Positions 12,053-23,340 of a stretch of DNA of 64,000 nt are shown here, one piece after another. The notes under the pieces were generated by a model, which saw only the letters and a program-made list of their open reading frames with translations, did no database searches and had not been told where the DNA came from. This stretch comes from Lotus japonicus. Lineage: Eukaryota; Streptophyta; Magnoliopsida; Fabales; Fabaceae. The stretch covers positions 65,837,920 through 65,901,919 of the forward strand of contig NC_080043.1 of NCBI RefSeq assembly GCF_012489685.1. Direction: 5' to 3'. The stretch's first letter is position 1. The number at the start of each line of letters is the position of its first letter. The position numbers and the translations under genes were made by a program.

Positions 12053-12994
12053 TGTGATTTTATCATTACTTTAGCTTTTACTGCCACCTTGTAGTGTACT
12101 TTTCCGCCACTCATCTATGTTTAAGCAACCCCTCGCCATAGCTTTTTATATCGCCGTTGGATATTTTGTAAATCATGTTGGAATGCTTTCGCCGTACATT
12201 TTTTGGTCGCCGTCCTCTTTTTGCTTAAAAAATTTAAGAATGAGTTTCATAGTTTACCCCCCAACACGCCGGAGTAGTAAAATACTCAACATCCTGAGTG
12301 ACCAAGCACTCGCCTTCCACCTTATTCATTCGCCGACCTTATATCTTGCGCTATTTTTCACGCGTCATATGATTGAATTACGCCTAACGATTTCGTGCAT
12401 TAACTTTAACTAGGACTTGTTGCTTGGTATTCCACCACCAAGACTTTAGACGTTTTCCCCAAAGGAAGAAAACGGCCTCCATTCTCGAGGGCTTTGCCCG
12501 GGGCTTTGCCCGCTCGGGGCTTACAATGCTTGGATCCCAATGGCCATTTGGGGGTCCCAAGACTTTTGCCTAGTTAACGGCGCTCGTCGTATTCTGGCGA
12601 GACTTACCCAGCACATCGTTTACGGGACCGGCGATCACGTCAGACTTTCCGGGGGGTGATTCCCAGGCGTCAAAGGCCATTTGTGGAATCGCCGCCACCT
12701 TCAGGGCTCCAGCAAGCCCCTTTGGGGATCAAGCTTGTCCCACTTAGTGATCGCCGTAATTCTTTAAGTCGATCGGCAATTCCGATCGTCAGGGAATCCC
12801 TGGAATTTTTGGACACGAATTTCGTGAATTTTCGTTTTATTTTATTGATAGAGCGCCTCATTAAAAAACTCCTTTCGGAGAAAAAGAGCACGCTTTGTTA
12901 TTGTAATACATTGGAGAATTTGGAAACACCTTTTAGAAAATTTTAAAGATATCTGGCTCCGGCGACTCCGCCTTGTTCACTTTCTCGCCTGCGA
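12053..12994. other. Interval between antisense gene and pol
   Basis: No supported coding sequence. It lies between two converging genes (the antisense gene ends at 12052, integrase ends at 12995), so it probably supplies both 3' untranslated regions. Several CGCC/GGCGA-rich patches match the base use of the element. Confidence 0.5.
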
Positions 12995-14851
12995 TCAGCT
13001 ATAATAGTAGCGCAAGCTCAAACCATTGAACGACCGAGGTAACCGCCTTCCGTCAAGCTCTTCTAAATGATAGGCCCCATTACCAAGAACCTTAATAATG
13101 CGGTAGGGCCCCTCCCAGTTAGGAGTAAGTTTGTTTCCCGGGGCTCCCGATCGCCACTTGAGGACCAGATCGCCGACCTGCATGTCCCGGACGCGAACCC
13201 TGCTGTTGAACTTTGCCGCCACACGCTGCTTCATCGCTGTTTCCCGAATGTGCGCCTCGTCACGCGTTTCCGACAAAAGGTCCAACTCCGCCGCCATATT
13301 GGCCTGATTCTCCCTTTCAAAATCTGGCTGGGTTCGCCACGTGAAATTATCAATCTCTACTAGCAACATAGCATCAACCCCATAAGTCATTCTAAAGGGA
13401 GTTTCCCTTGTAGTGGATTGTACAGTGGTGTTGTATGACCATAGCACCACCGGGAGTTCCTCCAGCCAAGCTCCCTTAGCCTCCTTGAGCCGTCGCCGTA
13501 ACCCACGCAAGATTACCCTGTTTGCAGATTCCACTTGCCCATTTGCTTGCGGATGCTCCACAGAGGCAAACCTCATCTGTATGCCCATTTCCTTGCAAAA
13601 TTCTCTAGTTTGATTGCTTGAAAACTGGGTCCCGTTGTCGGATACGATCGCCCTTGGAATCCCGAACCTGCAAACAATTCGCCTCCAGTAGAAGTTGACT
13701 ATTTTTGCAGAGGTTATTTTGGCCAAGGGCTCGGCCTCAATCCACTTAGTGAAATAATCCACTGCCACCAATATAAACTTCATTTGTGACTTGGCGATCG
13801 GAAAAGGCCCGACCAAGTCCACCCCCCACATGGCGAAAGGCCACGGGGCGCTCATTGTTACCAGCTTTTTTGGCGGTGCCTTAGATAAATCGGCAAACAC
13901 TTGACATTTTTTGCATTTTTTCACAAAGTCCATGCAATCTTTCCTGAGGGTGGGCCAGTAGAATCCCGCCCTCAACACCTTGCAAGCCAAAGATCTCCCC
14001 CCAATATGGCTTGCGCACACCCCCTCGTGCACCTCAGACATGATCGCCTCATATTTTTCTGGCGGCACACATTTTAACAATGGCGCCGAAAAACCACGGC
14101 GATACAAGTGTCCGTCGATAAGAGTGTAATGGCTCGCCTCTCGCCGCTGCTCCTTTGTGCATTGCTCTACTTCCGCCGGGTCCCCCGCCAAGATGGACAA
14201 TATTGGCCCCATCCACGTCGCCCCTCTGTCCACACAGGCCATAAGCTCGCCCTCAATGCTGGGGAACGCCAGCGTTTCTTGAATCACACTTCTATTGTTG
14301 CCGGGCTTCCGCGTGCTCGCCAACTTGGCCAACGCGTCCGCCCGCTGGTTTTCAGCCCGAGGAACATACTCCACCACAACCTCCTGGAAAAGTGTCATCA
14401 AATACCTCACTCGCTCGAGATACTTGATCAGATTGGGATCTTTGACCTGAAAAGTGCCCTTCACTTGGTTCTCCACTAACTGCGAGTCCGTTCTTATCAA
14501 CAAACTTCTAATCTTTACCTCACGCGCCAACTTCAAACCGGCGATGAGAGCTTCATACTCTGCCTGGTTGTTCGTGGCCTTGAATTCGAACTTCAACGAT
14601 TGTTCCAACACAAGCTCCCCTGGTCCCTCCAACGTTACTCCCGCGCCACTGCCACTGTTGTTGGAGGATCCATCCACAAAGAGAGTCCATTGAGTGTTCA
14701 CTTTTTCAAACCGGTCCGGAGTCAACTCCACCACAAAATCCGCCAGTGACTGTGCGCCAACTGTGCCTCGCTTATCATACTGCAACCCATATTCAGACAG
14801 CTCAACCGACCAGGCGACCAACCTTCCCGACAAATCCGGTTTCTGCAACAC
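12995..14851 (-). CDS. Tat copy A pol, 3' half: second RNase H and integrase
   Basis: 618 codons. The N-terminal part is an additional RNase H (WTLFVDGSSNNSGSGAG, then NNQAEYEALIAGLKLA, then the DSQLVENQV and ADALAKLAS motifs). Integrase follows, with an HIGG...CKKCQ zinc-binding region and a DDE core (GVDLVGPF, VSDNGTQF, ENQ-type glutamate in HPQANGQVESANR), and then a C-terminal domain with LKWRSGAPGNKLTPNWEGPY. It overlaps the upstream ORF by 50 bp in a different frame, which looks like one indel rather than programmed shifting. Two RNase H domains between RT and integrase are a Tat hallmark. It would act in reverse transcription and chromosomal insertion of the element. Confidence 0.92.
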   Translation of the reverse strand: MLQKPDLSGRLVAWSVELSEYGLQYDKRGTVGAQSLADFVVELTPDRFEKVNTQWTLFVDGSSNNSGSGAGVTLEGPGELVLEQSLKFEFKATNNQAEYEALIAGLKLAREVKIRSLLIRTDSQLVENQVKGTFQVKDPNLIKYLERVRYLMTLFQEVVVEYVPRAENQRADALAKLASTRKPGNNRSVIQETLAFPSIEGELMACVDRGATWMGPILSILAGDPAEVEQCTKEQRREASHYTLIDGHLYRRGFSAPLLKCVPPEKYEAIMSEVHEGVCASHIGGRSLACKVLRAGFYWPTLRKDCMDFVKKCKKCQVFADLSKAPPKKLVTMSAPWPFAMWGVDLVGPFPIAKSQMKFILVAVDYFTKWIEAEPLAKITSAKIVNFYWRRIVCRFGIPRAIVSDNGTQFSSNQTREFCKEMGIQMRFASVEHPQANGQVESANRVILRGLRRRLKEAKGAWLEELPVVLWSYNTTVQSTTRETPFRMTYGVDAMLLVEIDNFTWRTQPDFERENQANMAAELDLLSETRDEAHIRETAMKQRVAAKFNSRVRVRDMQVGDLVLKWRSGAPGNKLTPNWEGPYRIIKVLGNGAYHLEELDGRRLPRSFNGLSLRYYYS

Positions 14852-17800
14852 TTGGTCTCAGAGGCAAATCCGTCCGCACCTTCACTGGGAAGCTCTGAAA
14901 GTAAGGTCTCAATCGCCGGGCGGTGACGAGGACCGCCAGTGCTGCCTTCTCAATTTTCTGGTATCTAACTTCTGCGCCCTGGAGTGTGTGACTAACAAAA
15001 TAGACAATTCGATGCTCGCCCTCTATCTCCTGTAGCATCACCGAGCTCAAAGCGCTATCGCTCACAGCAAAGTACAAGTGCAGCGGGTGCCCCTGTACCG
15101 GTTTCGACAAGATTGGTGGTGAGGATAGGAGTTCCTTGAGGCGAACAAAAGCTTCCTCACACTCCGCCGTCCACTCAAATGCAACATTCTTGCGAAGGCA
15201 CTTGAAAAAAGGGAAAGATCTGTCACCAGACTTAGGAAGAAACCGAGATAACGCTGCTATTCGCCCTGTCAAACGTTGGACCTCTTTTACATTGGAAGGG
15301 CTTTTCATCTGCTGAATCGCCTTGCACTTATCCGGATTTATCTCTATTCCTCTGGATGTGATCATGAATCCCAAAAACTTGCCACCCTGAACACCAAAAG
15401 AGCATTTCTCCGGGTTGAGGCGCATATTGTGCTTCCTTATCTCGCCAAATACTTCCTCCAGGTCTTGATGGTGGTCCAAACCACGTACTGATTTAACAAT
15501 CATATCATCAACGTAAACCTCCATGTTTCTTCCCACCTGCCCAGCGAAAACCCTATCCATCAATCTTTGGTAGGTCGCCCCAGCGTTCTTTAGTCCAAAC
15601 GGCATGGTGCGATAGCAATAATTGACTCTGGCGGTCATGAAAGCCGTTTTGTCCTCGTCTACCGGGTGCATGCGGATTTGATGGTAGCCAGAATAAGCAT
15701 CCATCAAGCTAAGCAGTTCGTTGCCCGAGGCACCATCAACAAGGCTATCGATGTTGGGAAGGGGATACGAATCTTTTGGACATGCTTTGTTTAAATCTGT
15801 GTAATCTACACACATTCGCCATTTCCCGTTCGCCTTCTTCACCATTACGACGTTCGCCAACCACGTCGGATACTTCACTTCCCTGATGAACTCTGCCGCC
15901 AGCAACTTGTCAACTTCCTGTTGCACCGCCTTCCCTTTGTCGCCACCCAAACGCCTCCTGAGTTGTGATACTGGCTTGACACTTGGATTTAATGCTAATC
16001 GATGGCAGATGAAGTTTGGATCAATTCCAGGCATGTCTTTGCAGCTCCAAGCAAACAAGTCTAAGTTCTCCCCAAGCAGCTTTGTCAAGCGCGTCTCCTG
16101 CTCTTCCGTCAGTCTGGTCCCAATCTTCAAAGTGCGATCGCCAAACTTTAGCACCTTCGTTTCCTCAATTGGCGTGGGCCTATTTACTCGCCCTTCGCCC
16201 CGTGGGTCAAGATTTTCATCCGAAGCTTCAATTTCGTAACACCTATGACCGACCAACGCACTCTTCTTGCCGTACAAGTTAAGGCAATTATTGTAACACT
16301 CCCTCGCCATCTTCTGGTCTACCTTCAGCCTTCCAACCTTCCCACTGCTTAGCGGATACTTGACCGCCAAGTGGGCTGTTGAAATTACAGCACAAAGGCG
16401 ATTTAATGTATTTCGCCCAATGATGACATTGTAAGATGCCACCACCTGGAGAACTAGATATCTCACCTTCAAAACCCTGGCACACTCATCTTCCCCAAAT
16501 ATTGTGTCTAGGTCAATGTATCCTCGAACCATTACTTGCTCCCCCGCGAAACCTACCAAGGTTCCTGCATATGGAGTCAGATCATTGTCAGTTAGTCCCA
16601 ACTTGTCAAATGCATCACCATAGATAATATCAGCCGAACTCCCCTGATCCAGGAGTACTCTTCTAACATTGAAACTGTTCATCCTTAACTGCACCACGAT
16701 CGGGTCATCCTTATGAGGCTTTATCCCCTCAAAGTCTGCCATCGAGATTGTTATGTCAGGATGCACGAATCCAAAAGCGACCTCATGAACGGAATTAACG
16801 GCACGAACATGGCGTTTCCGCGCCGCATGTGTGTCGCCACCGCCGCCAAATCCTCCGGCGATGGTGTTTATGGTCCCGACGGGCGGTCCTGAGTGTTGAG
16901 CGAAAGTGTCATCAGCCCCTCTTGTGGCGATAGCCGCTGATTCTTGTTTTTTCTTGCCCTTAGTGTCCGCTCGCTCTTCCTCTCGCTTATGCGCTTTGTT
17001 TTGATCGCCACCATTGCGCCACGGACCTTGGCGATTTCCTTGATATCCCGCCCGAATCAACTTATCAATCTCCCGCTGCAAAGTCCAACAGTCGTCCGTA
17101 TCGTGCCCGGCGGACCGATGGAACTCACACCACTTCTTGGGATTAGCGTCCCGTGGCTGATACTTTGGGGCCTCCGGTTCATCCACTAAATTTGCGTCCC
17201 TCGCCTCTCGGAGCATATCCAATAAACCTGTGCTCATCACCATATCAGTTTCCTCCCGCTGGCGATGAGACTTAGATTGCCAAGGCCGGCGCTGTTCATA
17301 ATCATCGCGCCGTGGATACAACTGTTCCTTGGTCGGTTTGAATACCGCCTTCCCCTTATCCGGCCTCTGCTGCTTGCCATCCCCCTTATCTTCGCCACTC
17401 CTATCTTTTTTCGCGCGCTTGGGTGATGTGTCGCCTTTTTCCAGTTTCGCGCGCTTTCGTTTGAAAGCATCGTCCTCTTCGTCTAGGATATAAGTGCTGG
17501 CGCGAGCACGCATCTCTTCCATCGAGCGTGCCGGCTTGCGTGTCAACTTGCTGTTCAACCCTCCCGACAACAAACCATTCTTGAATGCCAGAGCACAAGC
17601 TCGAGGTTCTTCATCCTCTACCTTAACCGATGCAGCGCTGTACCGTGCCATGTATTCCTTCAGTGACTCTCCATCTTGCTGTCGAATGTTATACAGGTCA
17701 TTGATTGTCACCGGCTGATTCTTATTCGCCAAGAATTGCACCAGAAACTTGGATGAAAAGTCTCTGAAATTTGAAATCGATCCGCGCGGCAAAGTCGTGA

Positions 17801-18362
17801 ACCACGCCATCGCCGTCGATTTGAACGTCGACGGAAACATCCTGCACTTCACCGCATCTGACGCCGCAATTATCACCATCTTCGTATTGAAATACAGAAG
17901 ATGATCCTTCGGATCGGAATCTCCGCTGTAAGAATCCAGAACTAACGTTTTCATATTATCCGGAATCGCCACGCTCTCAACATCCTCCGAGAACGGACGG
18001 AACTCAGCCACGGAATCTGCTTCTCTGCTTCCATCGTCTCGCTGCTCGCGACGGTAGAAATCCAACTGAGCCTGTAGATGCTCATTCCGTTGCTGTATGT
18101 TGCCGATGCTGCGCATCAAATGGCGCCATTGCTCCTGTGTTACCGCCGGTTGTTGCTCCGGAGCAGGTGAATTCTCTGGTGAGCGCTCCAGAGATCCAAC
18201 CTGTGAAGGCGATGGAGGAGGTGGTGGTGATGGAGGAGGAGAAGGTGGCTCTACTCCCGCCGTTCGTACCGGAGAATCCAGGACCACACGATGAGGCCGC
18301 CGAGGCGGCGAAATTCGCTGTCGCATTGGTGAATGATGCTGCCTCCTGCGTCGAGTCTCCAT
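14802..18362 (-). CDS. Tat copy A gag-protease-RT-RNase H
   Basis: The ATG at 18362 (METRRRR) is chosen because the upstream in-frame stretch runs into the leader. Order: proline-rich N terminus, gag capsid-type domain (PKDHLLYFNTKM, then AMAWFTTLP), a CHHC knuckle variant (CEFHRSAGHDTDDC), an aspartic protease segment (VLLDQGSSADIIYGDAFD), reverse transcriptase (DYTDLNKACPKDSYPLP, then the catalytic YVDDMIVKS) and the gypsy RNase H ending at VKVRTDLPLR. After this the frame leaves the expected path close to 14850, so the second RNase H and integrase lie in the next frame. Apart from this indel the frame is open, in keeping with a young insertion. Confidence 0.92.
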   Translation of the reverse strand: METRRRRQHHSPMRQRISPPRRPHRVVLDSPVRTAGVEPPSPPPSPPPPPSPSQVGSLERSPENSPAPEQQPAVTQEQWRHLMRSIGNIQQRNEHLQAQLDFYRREQRDDGSREADSVAEFRPFSEDVESVAIPDNMKTLVLDSYSGDSDPKDHLLYFNTKMVIIAASDAVKCRMFPSTFKSTAMAWFTTLPRGSISNFRDFSSKFLVQFLANKNQPVTINDLYNIRQQDGESLKEYMARYSAASVKVEDEEPRACALAFKNGLLSGGLNSKLTRKPARSMEEMRARASTYILDEEDDAFKRKRAKLEKGDTSPKRAKKDRSGEDKGDGKQQRPDKGKAVFKPTKEQLYPRRDDYEQRRPWQSKSHRQREETDMVMSTGLLDMLREARDANLVDEPEAPKYQPRDANPKKWCEFHRSAGHDTDDCWTLQREIDKLIRAGYQGNRQGPWRNGGDQNKAHKREEERADTKGKKKQESAAIATRGADDTFAQHSGPPVGTINTIAGGFGGGGDTHAARKRHVRAVNSVHEVAFGFVHPDITISMADFEGIKPHKDDPIVVQLRMNSFNVRRVLLDQGSSADIIYGDAFDKLGLTDNDLTPYAGTLVGFAGEQVMVRGYIDLDTIFGEDECARVLKVRYLVLQVVASYNVIIGRNTLNRLCAVISTAHLAVKYPLSSGKVGRLKVDQKMARECYNNCLNLYGKKSALVGHRCYEIEASDENLDPRGEGRVNRPTPIEETKVLKFGDRTLKIGTRLTEEQETRLTKLLGENLDLFAWSCKDMPGIDPNFICHRLALNPSVKPVSQLRRRLGGDKGKAVQQEVDKLLAAEFIREVKYPTWLANVVMVKKANGKWRMCVDYTDLNKACPKDSYPLPNIDSLVDGASGNELLSLMDAYSGYHQIRMHPVDEDKTAFMTARVNYCYRTMPFGLKNAGATYQRLMDRVFAGQVGRNMEVYVDDMIVKSVRGLDHHQDLEEVFGEIRKHNMRLNPEKCSFGVQGGKFLGFMITSRGIEINPDKCKAIQQMKSPSNVKEVQRLTGRIAALSRFLPKSGDRSFPFFKCLRKNVAFEWTAECEEAFVRLKELLSSPPILSKPVQGHPLHLYFAVSDSALSSVMLQEIEGEHRIVYFVSHTLQGAEVRYQKIEKAALAVLVTARRLRPYFQSFPVKVRTDLPLRPSVAETGFVGKVGRLVG

Positions 18363-18507
18363 CCAAACCAGGAATGACGCAAACTCGATCGGAAAACAAA
18401 CACCGGTCACATAATCAAAATCAGAAAACCAGAGAATTGCCTGATCGCAATCAGAGATAACTTCCTGCACAATCAATCCACGTGAATGGGAGTAGAAAGT
18501 TTACAGT

Positions 18508-18524
18508 CCCCACAGACGGCGCCA
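18508..18524 (-). other. Primer-binding site of Tat copy A
   Basis: TGGCGCCGTCTGTGGGG on the minus strand, two bases inside the 5' LTR, in the position where a tRNA 3' end primes minus-strand DNA synthesis. The same 17 bases occur beside the LTR of copy C (38240-38256). The tRNA identity was not determined. Confidence 0.85.
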
Positions 18525-18526
18525 AA

Positions 18527-18810
18527 TGTTCTTGGAATGAACATTGAAGAGAGGTATAGTACCTAGAGGTAGAGAGATTGTGCTGAGAGAGAATGAGAAT
18601 GAGAGAGAGAATGCTGAATTTCATACATGATTTTCCCCAAATGAGCCAAAAGTCCCTTACAATTGGTAACTACCTCCTATTTATAGAGCTTGGGTACTAC
18701 CTATTGGGCCAATTGGGCCTCCGGGATCAAGGCCCAACTTTAAGGCCAGGGTCCCGCTACAGGACGGGCTACATGCTGGGCGTTGCCCCTCTAGGGGCTC
18801 GCCCAGTCCA
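18527..18810 (-). repeat. 5' LTR of Tat copy A
   Basis: 284 bp, same as 8272-8555. The outer target duplication CTAAT is at 18811-18815. A TATTTATAG motif inside could serve as a core promoter on the minus strand. Confidence 0.95.
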
Positions 18811-20613
18811 CTAATCAAATCTAAACTTTAAAAAAGTACTAAATAAAGATAGATAAAAACTACCAAAATCTAGCAAATCACAATAAAAAACTCATAAAAT
18901 CTTGAATTAAATAAAAATATGAAAATTCAATAAAAATACCATAAAAATTCATTTATACTCTAAATGTAACTCAAAAATAAAATAAAATATTTCATGAAAT
19001 TAAAATTAAATAAATAATAAATAAGGATAGATAAAAACTATCAAAATCTAGCAAATCACAATAAAAACTCATAAAATCCTGCATTAATTAAAAATCCGAA
19101 AATTCAATAAAAATTAATTATTATACTCTATAAATAAATGTAAAATAAAATAAAATATTTCCTGGAAGTAAAATTAAATAAATAATAAGATAAAATTAAG
19201 AAATAAACAACCTAAATTCTAATCAAATCTAAAATTTAAAAGGTACTAAATAAAGATAGATAAAAACTACCAAGTCTACCAAATCACAATAAAAACTCAT
19301 AAAATTCTGAATTAATTAAAAATCCGAAAATTTAAGAAAATTTAATTAATATACTCTAAAAGTAAATCTAAAATAAAATAAATTATTTTCTGGATTTAAA
19401 ATAAAAAATAAGATAAATTAAAATAAAATTAAGAAATAAACAACCTAAATCCCAATCAAATCTAATATTAAAAATGGTATTAACTAAAGATAGATAAAAA
19501 CTAACAAAATCTAGCAAATCACAATAAAAACTCATAAAATCCCGAATTAATAAAAAATTCGAAAATTCAATAAAAATTAATCAATATATTCTAAAAATAA
19601 ATTTAAAATAAATTAAAAGACCAAATCTTATCTTTTAAAATAATATCAATCAATTATTTTAGAATATATTAAATTAAAACATATATCAATTGAAAATTAT
19701 ATCTTCTAAAATAATATCAATTAATTAGGTTAGAATATATAAAATTAAAACATATATCAATTGAAAATTATATCCTCTAACAAATTGACACGTGGAATAA
19801 TTTTTATGAGAATTAATCTGGTGCTGACACATCACTAAGAATTAATCTGGTGCTGACACGTCACTATGGAAGTTCTTCTTTTCTAATATATATTGATTTA
19901 AGATACTAAGAAAGTAAGAATAATCATAATAAAGATGTAGATATTTAAATAGCATAAATTCAGACACTCAATTCTAGTGTTTTGTAAAGTTTTGCATATA
20001 TGAGGTATAACTGAATTTTGTTTGCGAAGATGTATACCCGTGTTACATAAAAGATATTGCTTTTGTGTTTTAGATATGTAACAATACATAAATATATAAT
20101 TATTGTTTACATTATTAAAAGTACACTTAAGTTGTATAAATTTTTTTTTCACTCGTACAAATTTTCATTTTTCATGTAAAATGTTCCTTCCCATGAGATC
20201 TTGTAACTCAAATATGTTAGCACTAATAAATTTATAGTACATATGTATTAATATTTTTTATTCCTCATACTATTCTTACTATCAAATTATTATAGTTATA
20301 TACATATATAAATATAATTACTCTTAACTTTTCTTTACCTAATCTGAACGGTTCAACTTTTAACTATTCTTCTTCTTCCACCTCTTCCCTCTAATAGTAT
20401 TGGATGACTCCAAGCTCTAAAACTCACTCATCAATATTCGACACTTCATTAGTGAATCATCAAATATATTCCATAAGTACTAATTGGATATGACATCATA
20501 CCATCTAAAAATTCACATTTCACCTACTTCTTTGATCCCCTTGAAGTGCTATTGCATGAGATGCTTTTTTGACCGCGTAAAAGCGCTTCTATATGAGAAA
20601 CAAAGGATCAACC

Positions 20614-20811
20614 TTAGTAAAGCTTTTTTCTCATAGCAGTACTTATCCCACAGGTACCAAGAAGTATTACTACAATGTTCAATGCAGAGCTTGGTATATT
20701 TGGCAAAGCTCTGCTAACAACATAGGAATCAACCTTAATAGTCAAATTCTTGAGCCTCACTTCCACAATTGGAGCTTTGCTCCTAAGTCCTAAGACAATA
20801 GAAATAATCAA
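20614..20811 (-). pseudogene. Captured exon fragment, PDR-type ABCG transporter
   Basis: The minus-strand reading contains KAPIVEVRLKNLTIKVDSYV followed by SRALPNIPSSALNIV. This matches the conserved stretch of plant PDR-type ABCG transporters just before the first nucleotide-binding domain (V-E-V-R-x-x-N-L-T, then S-R-A-L-P-x-x-x-N). No Walker motifs follow. It sits in the cargo part of the outer Helitron, antisense to that Helitron, and is absent from the inner copy. Helitrons commonly capture exons, so this is read as a gene fragment and not a transporter gene. Confidence 0.6.
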
Positions 20812-22144
20812 TCAGTTCAAATCATCTATATATTATATTGGGATCAAATACATGATTCGGTGATTTGATTTTATCTTAAACATAAATTTGACTGATTCTT
20901 CTAAAAGTTAATAAAGGGCATACCATAAACAGTGGCTAAAAGCTAGGTTAGCCTCAAAGTAAAATGCTTGATTAGAAGGTTAGCCTCAAAGTGACACACA
21001 ACTGACATAAAAGCAGTAAAAATGAATCTCTGCTGCCCTAAACCACCTTCTTAGAGAAGGAGAAAAGCAATGTAAGCATACTTGGAAAAAGGAGTAGACT
21101 TGAATCAGGATGGAACACACTTGACATCAATTGCGAGCATGTATGGTTTTAATTTTAACCATTCAAGAATTACCTCTCAAGTTGCTTCTAATAACTTATT
21201 TCTTAAACGGGAAATCTAATTCCCAAACCTCCATTGAAACAATGGTTAATCAGGGAATAGAGTTCCAAAAACTTGACCAAAATACTAAACATCAAATTGT
21301 TTTCCCATCTTAAGAGTGGAAAAGAAAATTTCTTCAAAAGGTGCATAATTTCTGAATGCGATCACTCCTTCAATTACACAAAAATAGTACTCCAAATACA
21401 ACAATAGAAGGTTTTATATGAAAAGAACATACCTTTGTATAGGAAATCAGATGCATAATCAACAATGGTACAATTATCAAACTGACAAAGGTAGCATAGT
21501 CACTTGTTAAAATTAAATTAACTAACAGTTATTGATCGTGAGAGATAGAATTTAAAAAATAAAACCAAAATAAACTAGGATGATCATTATTTCTTGCCAT
21601 CCCGTAAAAAAAAGTGCAAAAAATCGGTTTGAAATAACATACCTTAGGTACAAACATAGTTGTTAGAGCCTTTAAAAATCCTCCAATCATCTATTCCTCT
21701 TCTAATCGTGCTGAAACAAATAATCCACACACACCTTTTAGGACCTTGCTGGGAGCAAGCAAGACGCATCCTCCAATCCAAAGAATATAGTTGAAGAATG
21801 TATCCAACATCAAATGCCTAAATCACCACAAACTACATTCATATCCAATCTGTTTGCATCCAACATCAAAATCCTTCTCCAATAATGGCTATAATACACT
21901 GTTAGTCATATTTGTTTAAGAATCTAGTTGTATTTGAGTCCATGTTTCTGGAAAACGCATGCTTCGTGTACATGTTCAATTTAATTCCTTACCTTATTTC
22001 TCCTTAATAAAAAAAATACATTTTTAAATTTTAGATTTGATTAAGATTTAGGTTTCTTATTTCAAAATTTTGAAGGGTTCTAAAAGCTGGATGGATCTGA
22101 ATTTGAGTAGGAAGATACTACCAAAAATAATTTGATGAAGAGAG

Positions 22145-22378
22145 TTACAGAGTTCTTATTAAACATACTGGTTTTATTTCTCCTTCTATGGGATCACAAT
22201 ACATGGCATATTGCTGACGTTTGACACCTAAAACACTATCAAGTCCTGGAGGGTTAAGACGAATGCCATCACGTGCACCAGCTTCATTGTTAGGCAAATC
22301 ATGCAACTGCCATAAGAATGTACTTTCCACCAGCTGAAGAACAGATATGGGGGAAGAGGCACAAACTTGATGATGCAC
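22145..22378 (-). other. Possible second captured fragment, unidentified
   Basis: An open stretch of 77 codons on the minus strand in Helitron cargo, including GIRLNPPGLDSVLGVKRQQY. It has a protein-like composition but I do not recognise the family. Its right edge abuts the part shared with the inner Helitron (from about 22390). It may be a second acquired exon or chance. Confidence 0.25.
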
Positions 22379-23339
22379 AACTTACTAATTCTTTTTTTAA
22401 TGATGCACAGGTCAGTCAAATTGATGAAAGCATATGAAGAGCTCACATTTAATCTTTATGAGTATGTTTAGCCCATTCTTAAGGTTGGTTCATGTTTTCC
22501 TCAAACTCATTAGTTTTGAATATACTCATGTTTTAGTATGCCAATTGGGTGACTTATCTTACTTTGCTCTATATATTTCCTTAAGTTCAATTTAAATTGA
22601 TTGTTAGTATAAGTTTATTGGTGAAGTAACCACAATTATTTTGGGTGAGAGAATTATTTTATTTTTTTCTCACATATATAGATAATTTGCTGGGGTGCTC
22701 ACATATGGGGCAATACACCATTTTTTGTTTCTCTTGACTGAAATGTTCCTTTGATTTTTTGTTTCACAAGGGTTCCACCCCAAGATTCACAAATACACTA
22801 AATACAATTCTTTCACCACAGTCCTTTCAAATTGGTGAAGGAGGGTATTTTGTTCTTCAAGACTTCATTTTGGGTTTCTGTTTCAATCTTCTTCATGAAT
22901 TGATTTTGTTCTTCAACTAATTGTAAGATGTCATATGCTTCAAGGATTCCTGTTTTTCTCTTCTTAATCAAAAGCAAAAGGATTGAGGAAAAGAAAAACT
23001 TCTAGGGTGCAGAATATTCACTAATTGGAAAGAAAAAAATAACACGTGTCATTCTCAGATTAATTCTCATAAAAAATACATTTTAAAATTTTAGATTTGA
23101 TTAGGATTTATGTTGTTTATTTCTTGATTTTATCTTAATTTATTTTGATTTATTTTTAGAGTAAAAAAAATACATTTTTAAATTTTAGATTTGATTAGGA
23201 TTTAGGTGGTTTATTTCTTGATTTTATCTTAATTTATTTATTATTTATTTTTAGAGTATTAATTAATATATCCCAAACTTTTTTTTAAAAAGAGTGAGTT
23301 TCAAAGTTATAGCTTAAGTTAAATTTTTAATATATTCCC

Positions 23340-23340
23340 A

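Larger units (their letters stand above)
8272..18810 (-). mobile_element. Tat-lineage Ty3/gypsy retrotransposon (copy A)
   Basis: A complete 10,539-bp element read on the minus strand. The LTRs are 284 bp each, identical by eye, and begin TGTTCTTGG and end AGTCCA as written on the plus strand. Both sides carry CTAAT (8267-8271 and 18811-18815), a 5-bp target duplication. The order gag, protease, reverse transcriptase, RNase H, second RNase H, integrase, plus an additional ORF on the opposite strand before the 3' LTR, is typical of the Tat lineage. It inserted into the inner Helitron. One frameshift lies in pol near 14850. Identical LTRs indicate a recent insertion. Confidence 0.95.
5943..19896 (-). 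mobile_element. Non-autonomous Helitron (inner, inverted copy)
   Basis: On the minus strand it starts TCAATATATATTAG at 19896, after A, and ends with CTAG at 5946-5943, preceded by the hairpin at 5972-5956. After removing the Tat element its length is about 3.4 kb. Its 5' part (19896-18811 and 8271 to about 7770) is an inverted copy of 4361-5942. Its 3' part (about 7640-5943) is an inverted copy of about 22390-24099, including short matching non-coding ORFs at 5943-6293 and 23749-24099. The 3' flank is A rather than the usual T. Confidence 0.68.

Noticed and set aside
16944..18460. Plus-strand ORFs over gag
   Set aside because: Shadow frames of the minus-strand gag-pol, which carries all recognisable domains.
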